A program made the translations under genes and the position numbers. Below, one piece after another: positions 40,843 through 49,004 of a DNA stretch of 49,004 bases. The stretch is from Acidobacteriota bacterium (GTDB lineage Bacteria > Acidobacteriota > Terriglobia > Bryobacterales > Bryobacteraceae). The notes under the pieces were generated by a model. The model worked only from the letters and a program-made list of their open reading frames with translations, ran no database searches and was not told the origin of the DNA. Where the stretch lies: NCBI GenBank assembly GCA_016178945.1, contig JACOSH010000314.1, forward strand, positions 1-49,004. Direction: 5' to 3'. Positions within the stretch are counted from its first letter, which is position 1, and each line of letters begins with the position of its first letter.

Positions 40843-41676
40843 TTACCGTTGCTGAAGGCCGGCCGGTTTGTCCGCCGGCGCCGCCGGGGGCACATTCGAT
40901 GCCAGTTCCGACTTCTTATACTTTGGTTCGCTCACGTAACCCTTGACTTGATCTTTGTGAATAGCATTGACGACCAGCACCACGGGCTCCGGTTTGTCGG
41001 ACAGGGTGATCAGGACCGGCTCGTAAAGGTTAACGCGTTTTTTTTGAAGCTGGCGATCATCCACTATCATCGCCACATCATAGGAGCCGCGTTTGCGGTC
41101 GGCTTTGCGAAGAGACAGGCTGACCGGCCCGAACCGCTGGAACCGCTTGGACTTGTCGAGCTGGAACTCGTAGTAGTTGCGCTCGCCCCGTCTTTGCAGC
41201 GTCACCAGCTCCTCATGGGTGCGCGCGATGGAGCCGCTCAATTCATCCCGTGCGGAGCTCAACCGGCCTTCGAGATCCGCGCGCGTGCTGGTGATCTCCC
41301 GCTGCTGCTCGTTCAACCGGGCTTGCATCTGGTCCAGACGCGAATCACTCGCGGGGGTCTGGCGCGCCACGGCCCGCTTGCCGGCGCGGGGGCGAGCCGG
41401 CGCTGAGGCAGAGCGGTGAGCCGGTCTGGGCGACTCCGCCGCGGCGCTTAGGGCATTGAGCCGCTCGGAGACGGTTTGAAGCTGGTTCTGAACCTGACTA
41501 AGCGATGCATTCAGCGCTTGGTTTCCCGCGGCCAGTTGCTTGGTTTGCTGGCGTTCCTTCGCCAGTTGCACCAGGCTAAGAACCGAGATACCCCCGAAGA
41601 GCGCCGCCAGGACGGGCAAGCCCCACTTGGCGAGCACGGGCAATCCGCGTCGCAATGAATCTTCCGGACTGTGCAT
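40843..41676 (-). CDS. Membrane-anchored coiled-coil protein, paralog A
   Basis: This 277-residue protein is of unknown function. One N-terminal membrane segment (about 17-36: WGLPVLAALFGGISVLSLVQ) leads to a coiled coil (about 40-150), interrupted by a basic, Pro/Ala-rich stretch (about 82-108). A C-terminal beta-rich domain (about 165-262) starts GERNYYEFQLDKSKRFQ and contains VSLSLRKADRKRGSYDVAMI, VDDRQLQKKR and KGYVSEPKYK. That domain recurs in the genes at 41714 and 47069, where the pattern 'F...K...L.KAD...Y.V..DDR...K...EPV....' is shared. A GGAGGT site precedes the ATG. It probably exposes the C-terminal domain in the periplasm. It lies downstream of paralog B, probably in the same transcript. 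Confidence 0.78.
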   Translation of the reverse strand: MHSPEDSLRRGLPVLAKWGLPVLAALFGGISVLSLVQLAKERQQTKQLAAGNQALNASLSQVQNQLQTVSERLNALSAAAESPRPAHRSASAPARPRAGKRAVARQTPASDSRLDQMQARLNEQQREITSTRADLEGRLSSARDELSGSIARTHEELVTLQRRGERNYYEFQLDKSKRFQRFGPVSLSLRKADRKRGSYDVAMIVDDRQLQKKRVNLYEPVLITLSDKPEPVVLVVNAIHKDQVKGYVSEPKYKKSELASNVPPAAPADKPAGLQQR

Positions 41677-41713
41677 GTTTCAGTAACCTCCAGACACTAT
41701 CTCGAAAAAGATG

Positions 41714-42613
41714 CTACCGCCGCGCGACCGTTACCTTCGGCGTGGCCAGGTATCCCGTGATCTGGCCTTTCTTCACCTCGTTGACCACGATCTCGTAAGG
41801 CAGGCGGTTGCCGGAGACATAGAGTTGCACCGGCTCGTTGATGGTCCGGTCCCTCTTCTCCACTCGTTTGTCGTCTGCAAGAATTTCGACCGTGTAGCGG
41901 TTTCGCTTGGGATCGGCCTTCTTCAACACCAGATTGATGTCGGCGATTCTCTGGGGCGTCCCGGTCTTCTGCACGTCGAATTCGATATAGTTGCGCTCGC
42001 CCAGCTCCCGCAGGGCGGTCAACTGCCTGGAGTTGGTTGCGATCAATCCGCTCATGACGCCCAGGTCACCCATCACTCTTTTCAGGTCGGCCCCGGTCTT
42101 CTGCAGCTCGGAGTGCGCCGAGGCGACTTCCGACTTCACCTGGCTCACGTCGCCGCCGACTTCCGTAAGTTTCGAACTAGTCGCGCTGGCGGTCTCCTTC
42201 ACTTCCGCCAAATCAACCGCCACCTGCTGCTGCTCCTTCTTCTGCTCTTCAAGCTTGGTGTCGAATTCCTTTACGTGCCTGCGAACCTCGGATCTGGCCC
42301 GCTCGACAGCCTTGATTGCCGTGCGGTTCGCGCCTTGAATCTGGTCCTTGACCTCCTGGCTCAGCAGGTCCAGGCGCTGGTGGCCATCCTGGGCGCTCGC
42401 CGACGCGGCCTGGGAAAGCGCCGCTATCTGGGTCTGGGTTTTCTCCTGGAGCTGCGCCAGGTCCGTGGAGACACTGTTGTCCCGCATCAACAGGTAGCCG
42501 TTGCCCATAAGCGAAAGCACGGTGCCGGCTGCCCAGATAAAGTGTGGACGCGACCGGCCCAGTGGCGTGTCTGACTGCGTGTCTGACTGCGTGTTAAAGT
42601 CGTTCGAAGACAT
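41714..42613 (-). CDS. Membrane-anchored coiled-coil protein, paralog B
   Basis: This 299-residue protein has the same plan as its neighbour. A short Thr/Ser/Asp-rich N-terminus encoded by a 12-base tandem repeat (TQSDTQSD) precedes a membrane segment (about 26-43: FIWAAGTVLSLMGNGYLLM). A long coiled coil (about 48-200) follows, then the shared C-terminal domain: GERNYIEFDVQKTGTPQRIA, INLVLKKADPKRNRYTVEIL, DDKRVEKRD and GYLATPKVTVARR. The closeness of the two C-terminal domains points to duplication. A CGGAGAA site lies upstream of the ATG. The 183 bases before it separate it from the GH15 gene. I do not recognise the family. An envelope or stress role is inferred only from neighbours. Confidence 0.78.
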   Translation of the reverse strand: MSSNDFNTQSDTQSDTPLGRSRPHFIWAAGTVLSLMGNGYLLMRDNSVSTDLAQLQEKTQTQIAALSQAASASAQDGHQRLDLLSQEVKDQIQGANRTAIKAVERARSEVRRHVKEFDTKLEEQKKEQQQVAVDLAEVKETASATSSKLTEVGGDVSQVKSEVASAHSELQKTGADLKRVMGDLGVMSGLIATNSRQLTALRELGERNYIEFDVQKTGTPQRIADINLVLKKADPKRNRYTVEILADDKRVEKRDRTINEPVQLYVSGNRLPYEIVVNEVKKGQITGYLATPKVTVARR

Positions 42614-42642
42614 AGTTGGTTCTCCGTTCTCGTTGGACTCGG

Positions 42643-42667
42643 GAGCCGGGCGGGGTGCCCGGGCTCG
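42643..42667. repeat. GC-rich hairpin between GH15 gene and coiled-coil gene
   Basis: GAGCCGGGC and GCCCGGGCTC can pair around GGGGT with one bulged base. It lies 130 bases downstream of the GH15 stop and 30 bases upstream of the coiled-coil gene start (minus strand). It could end the trehalose transcript, but no T-tract follows. Confidence 0.35.
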
Positions 42668-42796
42668 GCCCTCTCCCTGAGATGAGCAAGTTCCATTCCA
42701 TTTCGGCGCGGACCGGGAGCGTCAAGGCTGGCAAGCAGTTAGCCGCGGGCATCGGTATCAAGCCGCCGGAGACACCTGGTAAGATTTGCCTGGACA

Positions 42797-44650
42797 CTAG
42801 TCCCTGGAGTCTTTTCCCGCGCCTCCGAGGCTGCGGTCCAGATTGAAGGCGGCGCTAATGAGGGCCAGGTGAGTCAGCGCCTGCGGAAAATTCCCGAGGG
42901 CCTCGCCCCGCGGGCCGATCTGCTCGGCGTAGAGCCCCAGGTGGTTGGCGTAGCCCAGCATCCGCTCGAACAACAGGCGGGCTTCCTGAAGCCACCCCGC
43001 ATCGTGCTGGCCGGCGCGGGTGAGCGCCTCTACCAGCCAGAAGGTGCAGATGTTGAAGGTGCCCTCCGCGCCTTGCAAACCGTCGGGTGTCTTCTCGACG
43101 TCGTAACGGAACACCAGGCCGTCGGAGACCAGGCCGCCTTGCTGGGGCGACCGGTTGACGGCGTCAATGGTCTGCAGCATGCGCGGATCGGTGGGTGAGA
43201 CGAAGAACATCAGGGGCATCAACAGGGCCGAGGCGTCGAGAGCGTCGCCGTCGTAGTACTGCACGAAGGCTCGCCGCTCCGGATTCCAGCCGCGCTTCAT
43301 GATGGTCTCGTAGATCTGATCGCGCACGCGAACCCATCGCTGGCGGTCGGCCGGAAACGAGCGCTTATCCGCCAGGCGCAGCGCGCGGTCGACAGCCACC
43401 CAGCACATCAGCTTCGAGTGGACGAAGTCGCGCCGGCCGCCGCGCACCTCCCAGATGGCTTCGTCCTTCAGCCGCCAGTGCTCGCAGACCCAGTTGGTCA
43501 GGCGCCGCAGATAGAACCATAGGTCGTAGGAAATCGGCGTGGCGTACTTGTTGTAGAGGTACAACGCATCCATCAATTCCCCGTAGATATCCAGTTGAAG
43601 CTGCTGGTAGGCGGCGTTCCCGACGCGGACCGGATAGGAGCCTTTGTAGCCCTCCAGGTGGTCGAGGATCACTTCGTCCAGGGTGTGCCGCCCATCGATG
43701 CCGTACATCACTTGCAGAGCGCCGTCGGGCGCCATCTCGTGGCATCGCGAGTCGAGAAAAGTCATGAACTGCGTGGCTTCCTCGGTAAAGCCGATGCGCA
43801 GCAGGCTGTAGAGCATGAAGGCCGAGTCGCGGATCCAGGTGTAGCGATAATCCCAGTTGCGCGAGCCCCCCAGCCCCTCGGGAAGGCTGCAGGTGGGCGC
43901 GGCCACCATCGCGCCGGTGGGCTCGTAGGTCAGCAGCTTCAGCGTCAGAGCCGAACGGTTGACCATCTCGCGCCAACGGCCACGATAGGTGCTCTTGGCA
44001 ATCCAGTGACGCCAGTACCCGACTGTGCTCCGGAAAAGCTGGTCGGCCTCCTGGTCGCTCAGGCCGATCCTTTCGCGGCTGCCGTCCTCCTTGAGCCCGT
44101 GCAACTCAAAGCTGGTAGTCTGGCCCTCGTGCAGAACGAATTCCGCAAAAACGCCCGAGCCATCCCGCTGGAGGGGAACATCGGACGCCAGCGCCAGGTG
44201 GAGCGGGCCGGAGTGAAACTGGGCTCCTCCGTCCGCGATCTCGGTGCGATGCTCGTCGCGCCCATAGTTGAAGGCCGGATGGCACTGCACGTGAAACGCC
44301 ATGCTGCCGCGCACGGCTTTCACCAGACGTATCAGCCCATGATAGCCTTGGCTCCCTCGAGGCGCGCCGATGGGCATGTAGTCGATAATCTCGCCCACGC
44401 CTTCGGGAGAAAGGAAGCGCGTGATCAGGACGTTGGTGTCCGGCCAATAGAGCTGCTTGCGAGTCACCTCTTCGCTGGTTGGACAGATCCGGAAGCAGCC
44501 GCCCTTGCGCGCGTCGAGAATGGCGGCGAACACGCTCGGGGAGTCGAAATGGGGGAAGCAGAACCAGTCGATAGAGCCGTTCTTGCCGACCAGCGCCACC
44601 GTGCGCAGGTTTCCAACGATCCCATAGTCTTCGATGGGCTGATACGGCAT
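42797..44650 (-). CDS. Glycoside hydrolase family 15 protein (trehalase/glucoamylase-like)
   Basis: This is a 617-residue cytosolic GH15 enzyme. The N-terminal beta-sandwich begins [20 protein letters not shown] and then [20 protein letters not shown], the standard start of this family. The (alpha/alpha)6 catalytic barrel shows [20 protein letters not shown], then [20 protein letters not shown], then [20 protein letters not shown] near the end, where one catalytic Glu is expected. In other bacteria, GH15 members of this type hydrolyse trehalose or alpha-glucans. Sitting 2 bases after otsB, it probably balances trehalose breakdown against synthesis. Alternative substrates (maltose, dextrans) cannot be excluded. 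No signal peptide is seen. Confidence 0.92.
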   Translation of the reverse strand: MPYQPIEDYGIVGNLRTVALVGKNGSIDWFCFPHFDSPSVFAAILDARKGGCFRICPTSEEVTRKQLYWPDTNVLITRFLSPEGVGEIIDYMPIGAPRGSQGYHGLIRLVKAVRGSMAFHVQCHPAFNYGRDEHRTEIADGGAQFHSGPLHLALASDVPLQRDGSGVFAEFVLHEGQTTSFELHGLKEDGSRERIGLSDQEADQLFRSTVGYWRHWIAKSTYRGRWREMVNRSALTLKLLTYEPTGAMVAAPTCSLPEGLGGSRNWDYRYTWIRDSAFMLYSLLRIGFTEEATQFMTFLDSRCHEMAPDGALQVMYGIDGRHTLDEVILDHLEGYKGSYPVRVGNAAYQQLQLDIYGELMDALYLYNKYATPISYDLWFYLRRLTNWVCEHWRLKDEAIWEVRGGRRDFVHSKLMCWVAVDRALRLADKRSFPADRQRWVRVRDQIYETIMKRGWNPERRAFVQYYDGDALDASALLMPLMFFVSPTDPRMLQTIDAVNRSPQQGGLVSDGLVFRYDVEKTPDGLQGAEGTFNICTFWLVEALTRAGQHDAGWLQEARLLFERMLGYANHLGLYAEQIGPRGEALGNFPQALTHLALISAAFNLDRSLGGAGKDSRD

Positions 44651-44652
44651 GT

Positions 44653-45462
44653 TCAGACCGGCATCCGGTCGGGCCGCGACAGCCAGCGGAGAAAGTCCCG
44701 GATTTGAGCGGGGTCCCGGGCCCAGTATCTGGCCGTGGTGCGGCCCGCGCGTCCCACGTGAACGGTGACTGCGTCCGGCAGCACCGCAAAGGCTGCCTCG
44801 TCGCTGGCTTCGTCGCCGGCGTAGATGACCAATTCCTGGGGCTCGCCCAGAGCGTTGCGGATCCAGTTCACGGCGCAGCCTTTATTCCAACTGGCGGACG
44901 GAAGAATTTCGAGCCCGCCTGTATCCTCCGCCACTGCAAGACGGGAGGTTGACTCCACGGCGGCGCGCACGATGCGGCGGACCTCGTGGCGTTGAGCGCG
45001 GGAAACACGACGGAAGTGAACGCATGCCGTGAGGCCTTTGTCTTCCACCGCCGCTCCTCGCAGGTGACGCAGGCGCACGGTCAGCTCCGGGCACAGGCGC
45101 GCCACCGCGCGGGCGGCACGGGCTCCCGCGGGCTCGCGAAAGCAAAGGCTCAACCCGCGCACCTCCAGGCCGAAGTTGCCGGCGTAGATCAGGCGTCTCA
45201 ATCGGATGCCCGTGCGCAGGTCGGCAACTGACCGTCCGCTGATGATGGTCACCACGAATCGCCGGCTGGCGGTTAGCGCCCGCAAGATCTCCCAGACGCC
45301 GGCGGGTAGAGCCGCGGCCGAGGGTATCGGCGACAGCGGCGCGAGGGTTCCGTCGAAGTCCAGAAACAGCAGGATGCGCCGCGCCCCGCGAACCCGCTCC
45401 CCGATTTCGGCCAGGTTGTCCAAGAGCGGTCGCGCTCCTCCCCTTCCGAATTTAGCTACCAT
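44653..45462 (-). CDS. otsB: Trehalose-6-phosphate phosphatase
   Basis: This 269-residue HAD-superfamily phosphatase converts trehalose-6-phosphate to trehalose. HAD motif 1 is [13 protein letters not shown], with nucleophile D35 and acid/base D37. Motif 2 is VTIISGRS, the OtsB-specific [10 protein letters not shown] follows, and motif 4 is [13 protein letters not shown]. The ATG at 45462 lies inside the last codons of otsA (7-base overlap), so the two enzymes are translationally coupled. The longer open frame up to 45888 shadows otsA. The stop lies 2 bases before the GH15 start, so the operon is otsA-otsB-GH15. Confidence 0.92.
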   Translation of the reverse strand: MVAKFGRGGARPLLDNLAEIGERVRGARRILLFLDFDGTLAPLSPIPSAAALPAGVWEILRALTASRRFVVTIISGRSVADLRTGIRLRRLIYAGNFGLEVRGLSLCFREPAGARAARAVARLCPELTVRLRHLRGAAVEDKGLTACVHFRRVSRAQRHEVRRIVRAAVESTSRLAVAEDTGGLEILPSASWNKGCAVNWIRNALGEPQELVIYAGDEASDEAAFAVLPDAVTVHVGRAGRTTARYWARDPAQIRDFLRWLSRPDRMPV

Positions 45463-46964
45463 GCGGATGCCGCCGCGGAGACGACGCTCTCGGCGAAGTC
45501 GAACTTCAGCAAGGCCGACAAGAACTTTCCCGCCCATCGGTAGACGTTGCTGCCGGCGACGGTGCTTCGCATCTTCTGCATCCGCCGGCGGCGCTCCTCG
45601 CGCGGCATGGTCAGCGCCTGCCGCATGGCGTGAGCGCCCGGCCCTATGGCGAAGGGATTGACCAGCAGAGCGTCTCCCAGCTCCTGCGCGGCGCCGGTGA
45701 ACTGGCTCAGGATCAGGACGCCGTCTTCGTCGTCGCGGCTGGCGACAAACTCCTTGGCCACCAGGTTCATTCCGTCGTGAAGCGAGCTGACGAAGCAGAA
45801 GCGCGCCAGGCGGTGCAGCGCCATCATCTGGATCTCCGAGCAGTGATGCTTCACAAACACCACGGGCCGCCACGCACGCGTGCCCCACTTCCGATTAATG
45901 TGCGCAACCAGCGCGTCCAGTTCCTGGTCCAGCCCCCGGTACGCGGCGACGCCCAGACGGCTGGGCACGCCGATCTGCACGAAGATCAGGCGCTGGCGAT
46001 ACTCCGGATACTGCTCCAGCAGACGGTCGATTGCGCGAAGCCGCTCGGGAATGCCCTTGGTGTAATCGATGCGATCGATGCCGATGCCAAGCAGGTGATC
46101 GTCCTTCAGGTCCAGCCGGCGCCGCCAGACGCGGGTTTCCCGCTCGACGCCCTCACCTTGAGCGGTGGCGCCGTGTTGATTGAAGTCAATGCTGATCGGG
46201 AACGGGCGCACCAGCGTCGTCTTGCCGCGACGCGTGGCCTCGAAACCGACATGATCGGTCCGCGCCTCGATGGAACGGTCCACGGTCTCGATAAAATTCT
46301 GACAGTCGTGCCGGAGGTGGAAGCCGAGCAGATCGTTTCCCAGTAACCCTTCCAGCAACTCTTTCAGCCACGGGAAGGCGCGAAAGATTTCCGGATTGGG
46401 CCAGGGAATGTGCCAGAACTGAGCCACAATCAGGTTGGCGTTGGAGTCCTTGAGCATCCGCGGCACGAGAGCCAGGTGGTAGTCCTGCAGGAAGACGAAG
46501 GTGGGGTTGTCGCCGGCTTCCTCGAGGATGGCGGCGGCGAATTTCTTGTTCACCTGCCGGTAGGTTTCCCAGTGCTGCTCCTCAAAAACCGGACGGGTGA
46601 ACGAAACGTGACAAAGCGGCCACAGGCAGCCGTTGCTGAGCCCATAGTAGTAGCCCTGTTCCTCTTCCTTGCTCAGCCAGAGCCGCCGCAGCATGTACTG
46701 CGGATTGCAGGGCGGCACACGGACATGGCCATACTGGTCCACCGTCTCCCGGTCTCCATCGCCGCTGCCGTGCGCGACCCACACGCCTCCGCACGCGCGC
46801 ATAATGGGATCCAGCGCCGCCACCATGCCGCTGGCCGGCTCCATGCACTCGATGCGGCTGCCCACGAAACGGTGGATGTAGGGTTCGCGATTCGACGCGA
46901 CAATAAACTGGTATCCCTGGAGCCGCTGCTGGATCAGTTCGTGTAGTGCCTCTCTTGTCCACAT
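45456..46964 (-). CDS. otsA: Trehalose-6-phosphate synthase (GT20)
   Basis: This 502-residue GT-B enzyme joins glucose from UDP-glucose to glucose-6-phosphate. The N-terminal acceptor loop is [14 protein letters not shown], with E in place of the usual L in SNRLP. Then come [15 protein letters not shown], the donor-site [20 protein letters not shown] with Arg and Lys conserved, and [16 protein letters not shown]. The ATG at 46964 has GGGGAGGA about 6 bases upstream, a very strong site. It is the first gene of the trehalose operon. A related glucosylglycerol-phosphate synthase activity is conceivable given the altered acceptor loop, but otsB overlap favours trehalose synthesis for osmotic or desiccation protection. 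Confidence 0.9.
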   Translation of the reverse strand: MWTREALHELIQQRLQGYQFIVASNREPYIHRFVGSRIECMEPASGMVAALDPIMRACGGVWVAHGSGDGDRETVDQYGHVRVPPCNPQYMLRRLWLSKEEEQGYYYGLSNGCLWPLCHVSFTRPVFEEQHWETYRQVNKKFAAAILEEAGDNPTFVFLQDYHLALVPRMLKDSNANLIVAQFWHIPWPNPEIFRAFPWLKELLEGLLGNDLLGFHLRHDCQNFIETVDRSIEARTDHVGFEATRRGKTTLVRPFPISIDFNQHGATAQGEGVERETRVWRRRLDLKDDHLLGIGIDRIDYTKGIPERLRAIDRLLEQYPEYRQRLIFVQIGVPSRLGVAAYRGLDQELDALVAHINRKWGTRAWRPVVFVKHHCSEIQMMALHRLARFCFVSSLHDGMNLVAKEFVASRDDEDGVLILSQFTGAAQELGDALLVNPFAIGPGAHAMRQALTMPREERRRRMQKMRSTVAGSNVYRWAGKFLSALLKFDFAESVVSAAASAW

Positions 46965-47011
46965 GGGTTCCTCCCCGGTTCACCGCCGCGATTGGGCCAC
47001 CCTCGAGTTAT

Positions 47012-47035
47012 AGCGACCCGCGTCTGCGGGTCGCT
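47012..47035. repeat. Perfect 9-bp-arm hairpin, REP-like
   Basis: AGCGACCCG and CGGGTCGCT pair perfectly around CGTCTG. It lies 33 bases downstream of the coiled-coil gene at 47069 (minus strand) and about 48 bases upstream of otsA. No T-tract follows in either direction, so it may be a dispersed REP-type palindrome or a weak terminator separating the two transcripts. Confidence 0.5.
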
Positions 47036-47068
47036 GGCCATGGGAAGAAGACTCGGGATGGCGGCCAG

Positions 47069-48049
47069 TCATTCGTCGCCGCTCGGAACAGCCTGATCCC
47101 GCCCTTCAACAACCGGTGTGCGCGCGCTGCTTCGTGTGTCGTCGGGCAGCACCAGGTAGCCGATCACGGAGTACTTTGTGACCCGCGTAAGGACCAACTC
47201 GCGCGGCCGTCCGTCGGCGGCGCTGTAGAACGTCAGCGGCTGCTGGAGACCCCGGCCCCGCAGCCACAGTGTGCGGCGGTCGGGCATCAACCATACCCAG
47301 CCGTTGGCGGTCTGATGGCTCACGTCCGTATGGCTCACGGTCAGGGAAACTCCCGGAGCCAGCTCCCGTCGATGATTCAGGCCCGCTTCGAAACCGATCC
47401 GTTGCCGGTCGAACCTCTTGGCGAAGGTGTCGAAGTCACGCCGGCCGTTGTCGATCCTCTGATCAAGGCGCGTCATCTGCTGGCCGGCATTGGCGAGGTC
47501 ACCCGCCCGATCCTGCTCCAATCGGGCAACTTGGCGGCTGAGCTGTCCACGCACACCCGCCACTTCCTCCTCGAGTTTCGCCGTGCGCGCCTGTTCAACC
47601 TGTTGGCCGGCTTCGATGCGCTCCAGGCGCGTGCGGAGTTTCTCCATGTGCTGGTCGAGCTCCGCCTGCGCGCGCTGCTGACTCCGGGTAGCCGCCTCTT
47701 GCATCTCCTTCTTCGCCGCCCGGAGGCCGCTGCCTAACCTGGCATCAAGTCCGGCCACGCGTTGCCGCAGGCTATCCAAGTCGAGGTTCCAGGACCGCAG
47801 GTTTTCTTCCGCCGCTTCAATTTTTTTCCCGGCGGCGTTCAGGGCGTCCTGCAAGCCCGGTATCTGGGTGAGCATCACGCCGTGTTTTTGAAGCTCGGGA
47901 TATCCAAGTGTGACGGCGCCGGCCAATGCCAGCGCTATCAAAGCCATGACTACCCATTGACCCTTCGACGAGGACTTGAAACGACGTTCCTGTTGGTACG
48001 TGTCATCCGGACGACCAGAGTGTAGATTCCAACCAGTCTCGCTTTTCAT
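47069..48049 (-). CDS. Membrane-anchored coiled-coil protein, paralog C
   Basis: This 326-residue protein shares the layout of the genes at 40843 and 41714. A basic N-terminus and one membrane segment (about 30-49: GQWVVMALIALALAGAVTLG) precede a long coiled coil (about 65-215). The C-terminal beta-rich domain has RIGFEAGLNHRRELAPGVSL, then TVSHTDVSHQTANGWVWLMP, DRRTLWLRG and VTKYSVIGYLVLPDD. The C-terminal domain is more diverged, but spacing and the final (I/V)xGYL..P motif match. AGGAGG precedes the ATG by 6-7 bases. It stands just upstream of otsA on the same strand, possibly in one transcription unit interrupted by a hairpin. Function unknown. Confidence 0.75.
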   Translation of the reverse strand: MKSETGWNLHSGRPDDTYQQERRFKSSSKGQWVVMALIALALAGAVTLGYPELQKHGVMLTQIPGLQDALNAAGKKIEAAEENLRSWNLDLDSLRQRVAGLDARLGSGLRAAKKEMQEAATRSQQRAQAELDQHMEKLRTRLERIEAGQQVEQARTAKLEEEVAGVRGQLSRQVARLEQDRAGDLANAGQQMTRLDQRIDNGRRDFDTFAKRFDRQRIGFEAGLNHRRELAPGVSLTVSHTDVSHQTANGWVWLMPDRRTLWLRGRGLQQPLTFYSAADGRPRELVLTRVTKYSVIGYLVLPDDTRSSARTPVVEGRDQAVPSGDE

Positions 48050-48358
48050 ACGGGTCCTCCTGGTGTCCGTAGGGCAATTGGTTCGCCAAAACTCGGGCTG
48101 GAGAAGTAAGGTCTCGACATGTTGTTGAGAACTGGGCGCGAATCAGCCGTCCGGCCAGGCAGGGACGTGGAAGCAAGCTGGAGCCAGCCCACGGTGTAAT
48201 TCCTTCCGGGGTCAGTAGAAATTTCGCCTGTCGAGACGGATTGGGAACCGGTACGTGCCGGAAGCGCCCATGGTTTCACGAGGGCCCCACATGAAGAGGG
48301 TTTTCATGCGCAACCGCGGCGGCACTCAACGCCGTCTATGAGCCAGGAGGTCGAACCG
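48050..48358. other. Divergent promoter region
   Basis: This gap separates the minus-strand coiled-coil gene from the plus-strand glycine-zipper gene. It should hold promoters for both, but I see no convincing -35/-10 or sigma-54 pattern. AGGAGG sites serve both genes at its edges (plus strand: 48345-48350). The minus frame at 48046-48279 has no domain or ribosome binding site and is not counted. Confidence 0.4.
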
Positions 48359-48700
48359 ATGCGACGAATACTTTCAATTCCAATGATTGCTTTCTTGGCG
48401 GCGGCCACGCTGACGAGCCAGATTGCGTCCGCGCGGCCAGAGGACACCTCGCAAGCTACCTACGCGAATTCATCGGAGAACTCGCGCAGCGTGCAGTCGC
48501 TCAATGCGGACAGGCCGAACTATGCGGCGTCGAAGACACCGTGGTATAAGTCACGCTCGATGAAAAACGTGGGGATCGGCGCCCTGGGCGGAGCCGCTTT
48601 CGGCGGTCTGACCGGGGGACGCAAGGGCGCCGGCATCGGCGCGGTGATTGGCGCGGGAGGCGGTTACGTGTATGATCGCGCCACGAAGAAACGGCGGTGA
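48359..48700 (+). CDS. Glycine-zipper envelope protein
   Basis: This 113-residue exported protein has a signal peptide at the N-terminus (MRRILSIPMIAFLAAATLTS, with cleavage likely after the Ala-Ser-Ala at about 25). A polar Ser/Asn linker (about 26-65) leads to a glycine zipper (about 68-100: IGALGGAAFGGLTGGRKGAG, then IGAVIGAGGGYVYD), typical of small outer-membrane or periplasmic YMGG/glycine-zipper proteins. The basic end is KKRR. ATG 48359 is chosen because CAGGAGG lies 8 bases upstream. ATG 48338 precedes that site. Function unknown. An envelope stress role is plausible beside the trehalose genes. Confidence 0.75.
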   Translation: MRRILSIPMIAFLAAATLTSQIASARPEDTSQATYANSSENSRSVQSLNADRPNYAASKTPWYKSRSMKNVGIGALGGAAFGGLTGGRKGAGIGAVIGAGGGYVYDRATKKRR

Positions 48701-48983
48701 ACCATTGGAAGACGGCAGATTCCGGCGGAAGGGTTGGAACGCGTGAATGAGTAACGTTGTCGTCACGGGCCCAGTCCGATCCGCCTGAGCAGGTCTTGCA
48801 CGCGCAGTAGTTGATTAGCGGGTGCCTTGCAGCAGGCAGGGCCGCGCAAAGTTGTCGAGTCCCTGCTTCCATGAAGGATGAGACTGAGTTTCCTGGAGAG
48901 GGGTTGAGTTTTGGCGTGACGGGAGAGGATCAGCCGTAGTCGCTGCCGGTCACCACGCGAATCTAACCGCCTAAGGGGGCCCT
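48701..48983. other. Intergenic region before a gene cut by the window end
   Basis: Nothing recognisable: no domain-bearing frame, no clear promoter, no strong hairpin. It ends in an AAGGGGG ribosome binding site at 48973-48979 that belongs to the next gene. Confidence 0.4.
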
Positions 48984-49004
48984 ATGCAGCTAAACCGGGC
49001 CACC
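48984..49004 (+). CDS. Start of a gene cut by the window end, possibly Rrf2-type regulator
   Basis: ATG at 48984 follows AAGGGGG by 4 bases, and the seven visible codons read MQLNRAT. Rrf2-family transcription regulators very often begin MQL(T/N)RA.DYA, so the match is suggestive. Seven residues are too few to be sure. Confidence 0.3.

Noticed and set aside
42568-42596. Short tandem repeat GTGTCTGACTGC
   Set aside because: Only two copies, in frame, coding for a polar N-terminal tail. Likely a simple slippage repeat rather than a regulatory array.
43595-44707. 370-residue plus-strand frame antisense to the GH15 gene
   Set aside because: Mirror frame of a well-defined GH15 gene, with no independent evidence.
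1-49004. CRISPR array, rRNA or prophage structural genes
   Set aside because: No regularly spaced repeats, no rRNA-like sequence and no capsid, terminase or tail genes were seen.

Overview
The window looks like a chromosomal stretch from a GC-rich Acidobacteriota bacterium, probably Solibacter/Bryobacter-like. This rests on lineage-flavoured relics: the N-terminus of a Ser/Thr kinase near 0.98 kb and a broken VWA-domain gene (TIGR03436-like) near 20.6 kb. The style of the polysaccharide and trehalose clusters fits too. The taxonomy is inference. No rRNA, tRNA or CRISPR array was recognised.

Region 1 (1-1295) is scar tissue: the C-terminal end of a Tn3-family transposase, a REP-like hairpin and a frame-broken kinase relic. 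Region 2 (1296-10716, all minus strand) is the core of an integrative element. In transcription order it holds a 595-aa orphan protein, an XRE regulator, a small protein, a primase-polymerase/PriCT/DUF3987 replication protein, a 143-aa orphan, a GHKL ATPase like topoisomerase VI subunit B, a Toprim protein like topoisomerase VI subunit A, an AlpA/excisionase-like HTH protein and a tyrosine recombinase. From the small protein to the HTH protein every gene overlaps the next, so this is one operon. A two-subunit type IIB topoisomerase inside a bacterial mobile element is the most unusual thing in the window.

Region 3 (11644-19614, plus strand) is a defence cassette: a type III-like restriction helicase-nuclease, an adenine-type methyltransferase, and a UvrD-like helicase with a RelE/ParE-like domain fused to its N-terminus. 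A 1.8-kb relic zone with a broken VWA gene follows (19615-21395).

Region 4 (21396-40814, plus strand) is an exopolysaccharide/O-antigen-type operon of 17 tightly packed genes. It is led by a NusG/RfaH/UpxY-like antiterminator whose leader carries an exact copy of the 9-base ops core. The other genes are: a Wzz-like co-polymerase; a CpsD-like protein without the Walker A lysine; a Wza-like export protein; a Wzx-like flippase; a putative Wzy polymerase; WbaP, which primes the lipid carrier; an MsbA-like ABC exporter; six glycosyltransferases (one fused to a methyltransferase); an acyltransferase; a polysaccharide deacetylase; and a sugar-nucleotide epimerase. Together they could prime, build, modify, flip, polymerise and export one glycan.

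Region 5 (40843-48049, minus strand) combines trehalose metabolism (otsA, otsB and a GH15 hydrolase) with three related membrane-anchored coiled-coil proteins of unknown function. Two lie downstream and one upstream of the trehalose genes. A divergent glycine-zipper protein and the first codons of what may be an Rrf2-type regulator close the window.
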